Of a stretch of DNA of 64,000 nt, positions 32,519-43,191 are shown piece by piece. The notes below the pieces were generated by a model. It made no database searches. It saw nothing but the letters and a program-made list of their open reading frames with translations, and had not been told where the DNA came from. Location: assembly GCA_030704615.1 (NCBI GenBank), contig CM060732.1, forward strand, positions 7,998,001-8,062,000. The letters are read 5' to 3'. A program made the translations under genes and the position numbers. Each line of letters begins with the position of its first letter. Position 1 is the stretch's first letter. Origin of the DNA: Takakia lepidozioides (Eukaryota; Streptophyta; Takakiopsida; Takakiales; Takakiaceae).

Positions 32519-32760
32519 TTCATGAAGGGAAAAGATGTCCATGGTGATATCGTCAAGGCTGGAATAATACCAGATGTCATTCTGAACAATACCCTTGTTG
32601 ATATGTATGCCAAATGTGGGGGCACTGTGGATGCAAATGAAGTGTTTGATGGGCAAACGAGATGTGATGTTCTGGAGTGCTATGATTGCAAGACATGCAA
32701 AACATGGATATAGGGGATGGAGGCTTTGGAGACCTGTGATCAAATCCACATCAGTAGGGG
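32519..32760 (+). pseudogene. PPR gene fragment
   Basis: The frame at 32,522-32,713 contains GKDVHGDIVKAGI, LNNTLVDMYAKCG and a degraded VFD segment, all consecutive PPR-motif phrases of the PLS/DYW class. It continues with a frameshift into GMEALETCDQ. It strongly resembles the repeats of the gene at 57,334 and the fragments at 44.4-46.1 kb. It has no start, no E/DYW tail and no full repeat set, so it is a fragment, perhaps carried by a transposon. Confidence 0.75.
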
Positions 32761-32774
32761 GTGAAGCCAGACCG

Positions 32775-33075
32775 AGTCGGGCCACCAACAGATCTGCACT
32801 TGTAGTTCAAGTTTCCGGACTTTCAACTATTCAGATGGGCCTATCTTCTTGCCAATTGCTCCAATTGTGGTGTGCTATGGCTTGGAGAATTTCTCACAAC
32901 TAGTTTGATCAACATATTATGGCCTCCAGAGACCTAAGGGGTTGTGGTCTGGCCCCCAACAGATCTGCACTTGTTGTTCAAGTTTCCGGACGTTCAGGTA
33001 CTCAAATGGGCATATCTTCTTGTCAATTGCTCCAATTGTGGTGTGCTATGGCTTGACACATTTCTAACAACTAGT
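32775..33075. repeat. ~130 bp direct duplication
   Basis: A segment beginning CAACAGATCTGCACTTGT at about 32,788 recurs at about 32,958. Both copies run through TTCCGGAC, ATCTTCTTG and GCTCCAATTGTGGTGTGC and end at ACAACTAGT. No coding potential is recognised. Confidence 0.7.
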
Positions 33076-33282
33076 GTACTCAAGTTATGATGGCGTACTT
33101 CCACCAAGCACAAGCAACCGCCTCTTCGAGCTTGTAGCTCCATTCAGCAGGCATGAAGCTTGCTTTGAAAATCATTTGTAGCTGGAATGCGAGACTCTTC
33201 AGGCATGATCATGACCACAATCTTGGGAATTCCAATATCTTGATGCACAATTGCATGCTTGTCAATGGCAATGTCACCTCCC

Positions 33283-33950
33283 TCATCTGGTAGGGGGTTG
33301 AAAACATGCACCCAATGTAGGCCCCAAGTAGGCTCCTATTTCTGGGAGGGAACCAAGGTAGTTGCCAGGAATGAAAGATAGCACTATCACTCTAGGCTTG
33401 CAAAAAACACCTCCTTTACGTCCCCACTCAGGCGCCCATGGAAAGATAAAAACCTTGAAGTGGGACCTTCTGATGTCAAATTTGAGAGCAATCTGTATAG
33501 CTTCCAAAGATGCAAACATCACAGAAAAGAACCCTCTACCAAAGGTATGACATTATAACTAAAGGTGCAGGTCCCCCATCTTGCCCAGGTACTTACTGAA
33601 TGATCCATTCACAGACCCATTCGCGGTCGCGTGGCCTACCTGGGAAGTGAAGAAGAACTCCAAGCTGCACCAACTCTCGAGTCTGTTCGTTAATGAGAGA
33701 CATGGATTGGGAGTCATCATAAACTAGCTCATTGCCTCTCCATAGAAGTTCTTCAACAGGTAGATCAGACACCTGGTAAATCAACCGGGCCTTTGCCCAA
33801 AAGAGAGGGTTGCTCACTGGCCTCCACGGGCTTTCGTGGTCCCCAACGACTTGGGGCACGACCATTCCCCCGGGAGCTAGAGCTGCCAAGCCGCTTCCCC
33901 TTGTGAGAGGAATCACCTATCGGAGACATGATGAGTAAGAATAAGACCAA
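33283..33950 (-). pseudogene. DUF4283-like coding fragment, possible LINE ORF1
   Basis: The - strand frame at 33,283-33,560 reads GRGFFSVMFASLEAIQ, then VFIFPWAPEW, then FIPGNYLGSLPEIGAYLG, a layout resembling the DUF4283 domain of plant LINE ORF1 proteins (a small RNA-binding-like fold). The upstream frame at 33,593-33,916 could be its continuation after a frameshift. No CCHC knuckle or endonuclease was found nearby. The assignment rests on a few residues and is tentative. Confidence 0.35.
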
Positions 33951-33959
33951 CAAGCAGAA

Positions 33960-36660
33960 AAGAGAGAGAGAAAGAGAATAGAGTAGAAGGAGCCGAGAAG
34001 CTCTAATATAGTGCGCAATTCGGAGAGCAATAAGTCCAACCTAAAGCATCTGCCGGAGCCATAACGTTGAAACATCCACCACGAGAGCGGGAGAGATAGC
34101 CGACAGCTGCAGGGAACTATCACTAGGGAGAGACCATAGGAAGTGATCACTTGGGGCTCCTCGACAAGAGTGTTGATAAAGGGAAGCAGACAAGAATTGA
34201 ACCAAAAAGAGCAGAATACATAAACCCACGACTAGACAAGCAACACGGCAGCACCGCAAAAGACTAGCTAGCCCACAACCAAGCAAGCGCCGCGTAGGCT
34301 TAAACCAAAATTAATGTTAGCCGGAGAAATGGAACGCGTGAAGCTGTAGAGAGAAGGAGAGCTGAGGAAAACTAAAGCCAGCCATCATAATCCGGGTAGC
34401 GCCGCCAAGCAAGCAATCAACGAAACCCGGATGAGAGACGAGATAAGGCACAAAAACCAAAAAAAATCCGAGATGTGGAGGCTAGGAAACTAGAAAAAAT
34501 GGTTAAGTCCAAGACACAGCCACACACCGCAGATTGCGGAGCTCGCGCGCCTATATCATGTCATTTAAAAAATAATAATACAGAACAAGAGACAGAGGCC
34601 CTGAGTTAATTTATTAATAAAGGGTAAGGAAAAAATAACCTCAACTACAACCATGGAGGATGAAAAAGGGGGCACTGCCCCATGACCAAAGCAGCAAAGC
34701 AGCAAAACATCCTCCATGGAAGGATTAATTTACACCTTTGGCAAAGAAAACGGAACTATGAACTAGAACAGGAACTAGATCAAGAACCAGGAAATATGGG
34801 GGAATGCTTCTGTGTGAGCCTGGCCACGTGACCTTGTGAGTACGTGAGCGCAGCTAGGCTCACACCATGTCAGCATTGTTTCCAACGCAGAGGACCTAAT
34901 TCCACGGAAGTCACCTATTTCCGCAGAACGCAAGTCGATTGCAACGCACTCGTTTGTCTATCTTTATCTTGCGAAAGGGTTTGCGAAAAGGCTCGTGGAC
35001 CTATCTTGCGAAAGGCTTGCGAAAGGGCTCGTGGACTGCAATCATAGGTGCCTGTTGCACATTCCTGTTTCACATGCTTGCATTCTTCCCCTTCCGTTTG
35101 GGAGTTAGCTGCTTCTCCGGCTCTTTTGTGTTGAGTGCTTGTATGAGTCTCTCCTGAATGTCCTTGTCAGTGTGTGGTGCAAGCGCTGCGGTGTTGTCAT
35201 TTAGGTTCCTCAACACGACCTCATCAAATGGTGTGTCTTGTTTCGGAAGGTCAAGAGTATCACCCGCAATCTCTGAAGTGCGCCCTGCTCCAGTCTCTGG
35301 CAATCCCAGCTGTATACATTGTCAGGTCATTTGATGGGTCCGCTCATGTGTAGGTGAAATCAGGGTCATCGCTCAGGTACTTCCCCGGAATGAGGATATG
35401 GTAGATGTACCTGAACCATACATTCAGAAAACGTAGATGCAGCAGGTGCTTGTTAACTCACATTAAACCCCCTTGTAATCAATGTCGCGTCGACGCAAGG
35501 TTCATCTCCGAACTTCCCAAAAGACTAGAAGACACGAAACACTAAGCAAGACGGAGATTTATCTCCCGAAAGAGGCGATTGAAATCCATAGCATAATCAA
35601 GGTTGCGTTAGAATACAATGAAGAACAACAGGGCCAGTTTAAAAAACAGACTTCAAAAAATGATGCTCTCATTTCTCAAATCAAGGTTGCGTCAACGCAA
35701 GGTTGATTTGCATCCCCCCCCCCCCTTTCCAAAAAAAAAAAAAAAAAAACTTCAAAAAAGGATGGTCCCATTTCTCAAATCAAGGTTGCGTCAACGCAAG
35801 GTTGATTTGCATCACCCCCCTAGAAAAATAAATAAATAAAAATAAAAATAAAATATTGAAGTCGTATGTCTATTTCCATCTCATTCGTTCATTTCCCATG
35901 GTTATAGGCCCCACGTTTATAGGCCCCCCATCATTTTGGTGACGTGGTGAGACCTTGGGTGTGCTCATGCCACGTCAGAATGAGCTCCACGTCAGCGGCT
36001 GTGAGCGTACACTCGCGCTACATCACCATTGTGTGAGCGTACACTCACACGCGACGCTCACGCCGTAGCGTCGTTGGGAAAGATGTACTCCAGCAGAAGA
36101 GAGGGGAAAATTACATACTACCCTTTTTACGTTTGGAAGTTTCGAACGACAGCTGGGCCTTGGATTTGCCTTTCCTAAGGCTACGCTTGTGCCTCCAATT
36201 CACATCAGATTCATCTCCTTCAGCTGGGGACTGCTGAGCATTAACAGAGTTCCCAACATGTCGAGAATTTGTCGTTCCAGAGAATCGTTGAATGAGAAGT
36301 TCTAGAGCAGAGCTTGCTCCCTTTTCCCCAGGTGTTGTCAAAATCAAGGAGTAGCTGCATCCTCTTTATTTGGCGCATCTGGGAAAAGCTGCACACAACA
36401 CTCGCCAATAGACCTATGAACATCTGTTTTTCCAAATATTCCATAAGACATGAGCACATACAGCAGCCCACACTGGACATGAAGACTAAATGCTGCCGCC
36501 ATGGAAGTTCAAAAACAAGGTGGAAGGGTTTAAAGAAAGGTCAGATCTCCATGAGGCAAAGAACTTAGAGAGACAGCAGTCCAAACAACAAAAGCAAAGG
36601 GCCAAGTAATGAGACAGGTGCTCGATAGTCTCACAACATTGAGTAGAGCAGATAGTGCAA
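33960..36660. other. no gene recognised; repeats and two unassigned - strand ORFs
   Basis: A - strand ORF at 35,070-35,303 (77 codons, ending in a Lys-rich KRKGK tail) and one at 36,111-36,347 (78 codons, ending KRSLRKGKSK...KRKKG) have plausible composition but no recognised family; either could be a captured exon. A ~48 bp phrase TTTCTCAAATCAAGGTTGCG...GATTTGCATC is duplicated at 35,672 and 35,769 and contains the palindrome TTGCGTCAACGCAA. The rest appears noncoding. Confidence 0.4.
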
Positions 36661-36813
36661 AGAGGGTGTCATCTAAGCCCAAGTGTAACATCTTCTATGT
36701 ATCCCACTACGTCTCCTATGTCAAGGCCCAAGTGTGACCTCTAGTGTAGCCTATGTCGTTGGCCCATGTGTGAATAATTGAAATCTAAGACCAAGTACAA
36801 TTTCCTATGTATC

Positions 36814-36867
36814 CTTGAACAACTCTGCCCGCTGGGCACATGCTTGTGTCCACACATCCGGATCATT
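36814..36867 (-). repeat. short stray fragment of the gypsy integrase region
   Basis: About 54 bp match 17,452-17,505 of gypsy copy 1 almost exactly (phrases CTTGAACAACTCTGCCCGCT and CACACATCCGGATCAT). It sits alone within dispersed repeats, antisense as in copy 1. It could be filler DNA inserted during break repair. Confidence 0.7.
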
Positions 36868-37189
36868 CTTGAAGATAATCAGTGCTTATTCAGTCTCAGT
36901 ACTGCCCGGGTTCGAACTTCTACAAGTACAATAAAATGGATATGAGGGTCCTTGGCTTATTAGGGTTAGAATGCGTGCTAGGGATGCTATGGCTGCTAAT
37001 GATTTTTTTTTTAATTATAAAAATGCACCATGCCACGTGGCGCGACGCGGCGCGGCATATAGCATGATTTTTTTTTTAAATTGAAAGAATTGCGCCTCGC
37101 CACGTGGCGCGTCGCAGAAATACGTATCAATACGCAACAATATGTATCCATGTGTAAGTGCCATGTAAGCAGATACATACTTGACTGTC

Positions 37190-37331
37190 ATATATGTCTT
37201 GCTGGCATATATGACATGATGTCCGAGATGACATGGTTTTGGTGACTGCAGAGTCATGTAGTCATATTTGATAGTTATGACTGAAATCGCAGTCATAACT
37301 GAAGTGGTAAAAACCAGGATCTGTTGTAGTG
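37190..37331 (+). mobile_element. CACTA-like right end
   Basis: The segment ends AACCAGGATCTGTTGTAGTG and is preceded by GTAGTCATATTTG and repeated CAGTCATAACTG words. The same order occurs at 15,840-15,921. The TAGTG end and shared sequence indicate one non-autonomous CACTA family; no left partner was identified for this copy. Confidence 0.45.
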
Positions 37332-38160
37332 TGGGTTGACCCCATCCATGGACAAGCTGAGGCGGACATGTCATGGGTCGTCCTTCAGAAATTGCCATCT
37401 CTCAGCGGCAGCAGGTGCAAGAGCAAACCCCAGCTCGGGGAGAGCTCGGGAACGTATGAGAACTCATGTGGAGTTCGTGGGAACGCAGGGAACTGTTGAC
37501 CGTGACCGTTGACCATGACCGTTGGAAGCCGTGGTACGGACACCACGGGTTGGCACGGTGACCAGATCGTGGGGATGGCGGGCCGTGAAGGCTCGTGGGC
37601 ATGGTACCACGGGGTATCACGGGGCAGCCCGTGGCCAACGAGCCCCTAGGGCGGGCCGTGAGGAGTCGTGGCGGTTGGAGCCACGGAAGGCCGCGAACAG
37701 CTAGAGTGAAAAAAAAAAATTAAAAAAAAATTAAAATTTAAATAAAAAATCACTCGTTTCGTGGGACCTTGATGGGGAGGCTGGGCTTTGAGAAACAACG
37801 GTTTTGAGCTAGCTGATCCGGCAGAAAAGTCAGAATTGCCTCCCTGTTGCATTTTAACAAAGGGGATTACTTCCCTGTAGGTAATCTTTTCGGGTTTTCA
37901 GCCCAATTCTTAACTATGGGGGAGACCAGCCTGCAGGTAATTCCTTTGGATAGAGTGTGGTTGGGGCCTATATGTACTTCTATTTGCTCCATTTTTTAGC
38001 CTTCAGTAAATGGCGTGGTTTCCTGAGGTGGTTCCATTCTGAGGAATGGCTAGTGGACGTAAGGAGGCACTGGCGGACCCTGTGGAGGCTTGCATGGGGC
38101 CTTGGAGACCAAGTTTCATGAGCTCGTGGAGGGCGGTTTGAGGAGTGTCTACAGGATGCT
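37332..38160. other. no gene recognised; G-rich segment
   Basis: The part from 37,500 to 37,700 repeats short words such as CCACGGGG, GGGCCGTGA and TCGTGG, then an A/T-rich tract follows. No coding or structural feature is supported. The expected 5' LTR of gypsy copy 2 is not found here. Confidence 0.5.
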
Positions 38161-38755
38161 CTCATGGTCATGCAAGTGAGAGAAGAGAGGAAAAAAGAGG
38201 GTGTTGGGATGAGAGCATGCTGGGGATATGCATTGCTTTAGTTTCCCTTCCTCGTAGCTTTCCACCTTCTCTGTAGGCCGAGACCTTTCCGTAGGTGGAG
38301 GCAAGAGTCAGTCCGGGTTTGGGCTGGGGTGTCCTTGCAGGAGCGACACTGTGAAGTTTTTTTTGGTATGGGGGAGTTGTTGTTTTCATTCTTGTGTTTG
38401 GATCTCCTCCACACCTGCATGCTTGATTGTGCGCCATGCTAGTTTTGTGTGGGCGCTTGATTTTATAGGTGGTTGACTCGGGCTTGATCGCCGATCCAAC
38501 CCTATAGCATGTTGTCGATGGTGAGGTGGGTTGATGACCAGTCAGACCATCTTTGTTTCTCCTGTGGTGAGGTTGGAGGTGATGACCAGCCAACCATAGG
38601 AGTGCCTGCGGTGGATGCAAGTGTAGGTGCAGGCTATGTTAGGAACCTAGTATTCCAAACCATAAGCCGCATCAGGTTCTCTACCCGGATACCTTGTGGA
38701 GAGGGGGTTAGAGACAGGTTCATGACCGGTTGAGTGTCAGTTTGTCAACACGGAG

Positions 38756-41103
38756 GTGCCACTAGTTGCTGGGGAAAATGCCTGTACGAGCACTAGCAAT
38801 GCTAGCGGGTATACGAGGCGAGGTGTGCAGTTTAGGCCACCTTCACCTCTTGTGTCTTCTACGGAAGGTTGTGATTTTGATTGTGAATCAGGAGAACTCG
38901 CACCGGCGGTGCAAGTTGTTTCCTTGCCATTGTTGTGGGACACAATGGAGGAGATGTATGGAGCCACCAAGGGGCCACGTAGGTACTCTGGGGCGGTGGG
39001 CACCATTGAGTTGGATGATTTTATCCAAGAGTTTAATAGTTGGTGTGACTTGCAGCAAATGCGCAATCCACAACTGTTTACGCCTTTCATGGCAAGGAAG
39101 GGGCTGTATGATCTCACATGAAAAATCAAGCCTTCTTCTTTGAAAGAAATTGGTGAGTACAGCGGCAAATTGAAACATGTGAGTATATTTCTTTTTGGTG
39201 GAGTCGATGCGCTTCATCAAGCGTCTCTATTTTCTTTTCATGCCCCCTATCCCCTATTCAACTTACACGCGGTAGCCGACATGCATCTTGTTGTAGGTCC
39301 TAGTTCCTTCATCAACATCCATTTGAGGGGCCGCCCATAGATGATTACCATGAGTTTAGGCGGGGGCACAATGTTGAGATCGAGGAGTGGAGGATGTACT
39401 GGTCACCCGACTATGTCTCCATCACTAGAGGCACTAGAGGGACAAGGGCAACAGCCACACCGGCAGCTTCCACGAGCAGCAATGGGACTAGTAGTACAAA
39501 GGCTACGACGTCCACCCAAGCTACTGTTGCACCAGCACCAGTGGCGGTGTCTGTCTTCAACCCTGTTGTGGAGTTCTTCGAAGAGTTGAGAAGGAACTAC
39601 CAAGGGGTGAAGACAGAGAAGTTGAGGAGCTTGCAAGAGTTCCAAAGGAAGCCTACTGAGAGCTTGAGGGAGGCTTTCACTCGCATGAGGCGCTTGATAA
39701 ATGTAACCCAAGGGGTTACGGAGGCTCAAGCAGTCCAATTCTGGTATGGGATATTGGACAAGGAGCTGAGGAGAAGGGTGCGGGATGCAACTTTCCTACA
39801 AGCGGCCCAACCCACCTTAGCAAATGTGTTTTTGCTAGCAGAGCGGATAGAGCTCAACATGGTGGAGGAACAAGTGGTCATGGTGGGATCTGCTAAGGAG
39901 GCACCACGGCTTAGTGGTGCTCCTAGCCAGCCACTACCTCAACGTGCTCAAGGCAACAAGGGGGCTCAGGTGAAGCCCAGGGAAGGACAGAGAGGACCTC
40001 AGATGCAGGGGTCTCTCCCTTCATTTGTTGGCCAACAACGGGCGGATGTGGTGTGCTGGACATGTGGAGGACCCCATGTCAAGAAGGGTTGCCCAGAGGG
40101 AGGCAATGGTTTGGCACCGGCACAGCCTACACAGTTGCAGTGTGGGCATTGTGGCAAGTACAGGCATGGAGAAGCTCAGTGCTATGGTTTGCATCCTGAG
40201 TTGCGCCCAGGCCAGTTCCAAGGGAACAATGGTGACCGGGGGCGAGGTGGAGCAACCCAAAGAGGACGAGGTGGCCAGGCACGAGGTGCAAGCCAAGGGC
40301 AAGCTCAACATGGCCGGAGACGTGGAGGTCAGGGTGTTGACATGGCCAACCGGCTTCAGCAGCTAGAGCAGAGGCTCGCTGCCATGGCCACAGCTAATGT
40401 GGTACCGGCTCCAAGGCCGGATGGTCCACCTCCTGCTGCTGAGGGAGGAGACATTGGAGGCATGGGATTCATGTGTAGGGCAACACTATCACTAGTGAGG
40501 GGTGCCACTACCACTATCACTGTGGGTGAGGCACCACTACCACTAGTGCCAGGCAACACTACCACTACCACTATGTGTGGGACAGGACTACCACTGGTGC
40601 AAGTGGAGTCAGCTGCGGCAGTGACTCGAGGAGCAGCACGAGTTCCTGAGCCACGGGGTGTGGAGGTGGAGTTGGATCCACAGCGTGGGGAGGCAAGCCG
40701 TCAGGCCAGGCTTCCTCAGTCATTCACATTGGTGGAGACAATGTCAATGCCATCCATGGCACCTAGATCTCGCCCGACTGTTACTGAGGCGGAGGTTATT
40801 ATGCCATTGGGGAGAGCTACACGGGCAGCACCACTACCTAGTATTGCCAAGGCTACGGCAGCTAGTGTGCTGCTGGGGGCGGCCACATCTGTGTGCCAGG
40901 CTCCATTGTTCTTGGCTACCATGATTGCGACGCCGGGGGTAAGACCAGCTGAGGTATTCAGGCTGGCAGCTACACTATGTGAGAGTGGGGAGGTTACTTC
41001 ATCTTCTGCGGAGATAGTGGGAGGTGTAGTGGCGGAGGGATTCTCGGATGTAAAGGTCAAAACTGCCACGGCGGCGCCATCGCAAGCTGCAGCTGCCAGC
41101 TAG
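38756..41103 (+). CDS. Gag of gypsy copy 2
   Basis: An N-terminal frame (38,756-39,121) contains TIELDDFIQEFNSWCD, an N-terminal Gag helix region. A frame change follows. The main 569-codon frame (39,394-41,103) starts with WSPDYVSITRG, then the capsid-like EFFEELRRNYQGVK and LREAFTRMRRLIN, then two Cys knuckles, CWTCGGPHVKKGC and CGHCGKYRHGEAQC (about residues 220-265), and a Gly/Gln-rich basic stretch. The remainder is low-complexity Thr/Pro/Val-rich sequence. This frame is the longest intact part of the element. Gag would package the element's RNA. Confidence 0.8.
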
Positions 41104-41122
41104 GCCAACCATTGAGTGCGCC

Positions 41123-41766
41123 ATGGTGACACCTAGAGTTGTCATGTTAGACAACCAGGATGACATTTTCTGTTTGAGTGGACCGGCACGCAAGAGGTAC
41201 CGGCCACTGCGGGTCTTGTTGGACTCGGGAGCTCAACCATTGATGTTGGGCAGAGCTGCTATTGCAGGTTTGGGCCTCACGAAGGCGGATATGGAGCCGT
41301 GCTCTTTCCAGATACAGACATCTCTGGGAGGATCAGAGCAGGCTCGGGGCATGACACGGCATGTGGCTAAGTGATGAGAGCCAAGGCCAGTGTGACAGAC
41401 GTGGTCTCGTACGATGTCCTTGTTGGTGGGGCAATGTTGTACCCCATGGGCTTCACCCTAGATTTTTGGGAGAAGTCAGCTTCCTATAGGCCTAGATGGC
41501 TGTCAGAGGAGGGCCGGCGTGTGCATCTCCCCGTGACATTCATAGGAGGAGTTGCGGTTGCCCAGCGAGGCAAGATGCTGACACTGGTAGCATTCACAGC
41601 TACAGTGACTTGGCCTGGAGAGTTGTTGGATGGCAACACTCATTCAGAGGATGTGTCACCTCCGGGAGAGCAGGATGACATGCATGGTATGGCAGAGTTG
41701 CCTGCCATGGTTGCTCACACTCCATTGTGGGGCTCGAGCAAGGATTGGCAGCGGATTGCTGATTGA
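41123..41766 (+). pseudogene. aspartic protease region of gypsy copy 2
   Basis: The active-site phrase VLLDSGAQPLMLG is at about 41,215-41,255, identical in form to copy 1. A small deletion and frameshift near 41,360 remove the segment equivalent to the following 25 residues of copy 1. The second frame (41,371-41,766) restores SYDVLVGGAMLYPMGFTLDFW. Sequence then departs from copy 1 at about 41,767. Confidence 0.75.
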
Positions 41767-42600
41767 CGGGTGCAACTCTATAAAACTTTTGTAAAAATTT
41801 GTAACGCTAGTTTTTGCTGTCTAGCGAGATCAGTAAGTAGAGTAAGTACAGTAAGTAGATGGTGCTTCATTTGATCTGTGTTTCTCTACCCATGTAACCA
41901 AAAGAAATGTGTGTTTTGGTCCAAATGAGAGGATCTAAGGGTGGGGGTAGTGGCGGAGTAGTTGTGGCAGGGTAGCTCAGGCCGTGAGCTTTGAAATGGT
42001 GTTTCAAGATGGACTGAAGGGCCAGGAGAGAAAGGCAGATGTGCGACTAGATGCAAGGCTGTAGGAGCAGGATGAAGAGGTGTGTCTCTTGGTGTGCTTC
42101 TGTATGAGGTGATCTCATAACTGGACATTTTTCAAGGAGCACAAATCCAGGATTGTCAGCTTTTGGACTAACAGGAGAAAATTCTAACATATTGTTTTAG
42201 GACAGTAGTATATGAAGAGGGTAAGCCTATCAATCATGCATGATTCCACCTCATAAGTTGCCACTACTTAATGCTAGGATACAAAGTACCAGTATGCACT
42301 TAATTGAGGTGAGCACTTGAGAAGATATTAGTCATAAAAGATCAGTGTTTTCCTCCACTATGCAAACATACTAACACCCGAGTACAGGTACAGATATCAT
42401 CCACCATGCAATGTGGTCACCAGTAATACCTCACCACATTATTTGCACCTATGAACTAGAGACAACTTTTGCCTCAATGTCCTAATAGGAAAGAATAGCC
42501 ACCCTAGTTCCTAGCTTATGATCACAACAATGATCATAATGAGAACATTCCTAAATGTTGTCCTCCTGTCCCCTGCAAGAGGCAAATCATTCACCTACAC
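41767..42600. other. unaligned insertion between protease and methyltransferase
   Basis: Copy 1 passes directly from the protease tail to the methyltransferase; copy 2 has about 0.84 kb extra here. It contains a short AGTAAGTA-type repeat (41,828-41,865) and no convincing ORF, and no clear terminal repeats were found. Its nature is unknown. Confidence 0.5.
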
Positions 42601-42639
42601 ACAGCTGCCAGGGTAGAGGCTTTTGTACCGTTAGGAGAG

Positions 42640-43188
42640 GAGGACAATGCGGGGATTGCACCAGGACCACCTCAGTTGTCACCATTGGACACCACACCGA
42701 TCGTGTGGCAGTGTCCGGATGAAGGCATTTGCCTTCTGGACTTGTTTGGCGGGATCAGCACCGGATTGGCTGCTGTGCTACAGGCAGGTGTATGGGTACG
42801 GGGTTACTTGTATGTGGAGAGGGATGAGACTGCACGACGCGTCTCACTCCGTCATGTTGCTCAGTTGGTGCAGCAGTACCCTGAGTTGTTGCCGGTGTCT
42901 GCAGTTCGTGGATATCAGCAGGCCTTGCCAACAGACATTTCGTTGCTGGGGGCGCAGGATTTGGAGTGGGTTGGCTCCATTGATCTGGTAGTGGCAGGTT
43001 GGCCCTGCCAAGGGCATTCATCAAGCGGGCATGACAATGGATAGCGAGACTCGAGGTCGGGTTTGTTTTGGGAGATGGTGCGGGTTTTGCGCCACTTACA
43101 GCTTCATCAAGCTGTATCTCCAGCATACATTTTGGAGAATGTGCCACTGATGGGCGATTCTCGGGTCAGGGTGATGGCCAGTGTGCAT
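42640..43188 (+). pseudogene. DNMT3-like methyltransferase of gypsy copy 2, first part
   Basis: Motif I reads LLDLFGGISTGLAAV (about 42,735-42,780), followed by a GYLYVERDE segment with the acidic residue expected to contact S-adenosylmethionine. DLVVAGWPCQGHSSSGHDNG (about 42,975-43,041) holds the catalytic PCQ. The next codon pair includes TAG (43,042-43,044) where copy 1 has a Gln-containing stretch. YILENVPLMGDSR (about 43,125-43,160) carries the ENV motif. The frame then meets a transposon at 43,192. Unlike copy 1, there is no frameshift between motifs I and IV. Confidence 0.85.
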
Positions 43189-43191
43189 CAA

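Noticed and set aside
37402-37704. Gly/Arg-rich ORFs on both strands
   Set aside because: They reflect repeated CCACGG/GGGCCGTG words; no start context, splice support or motif.
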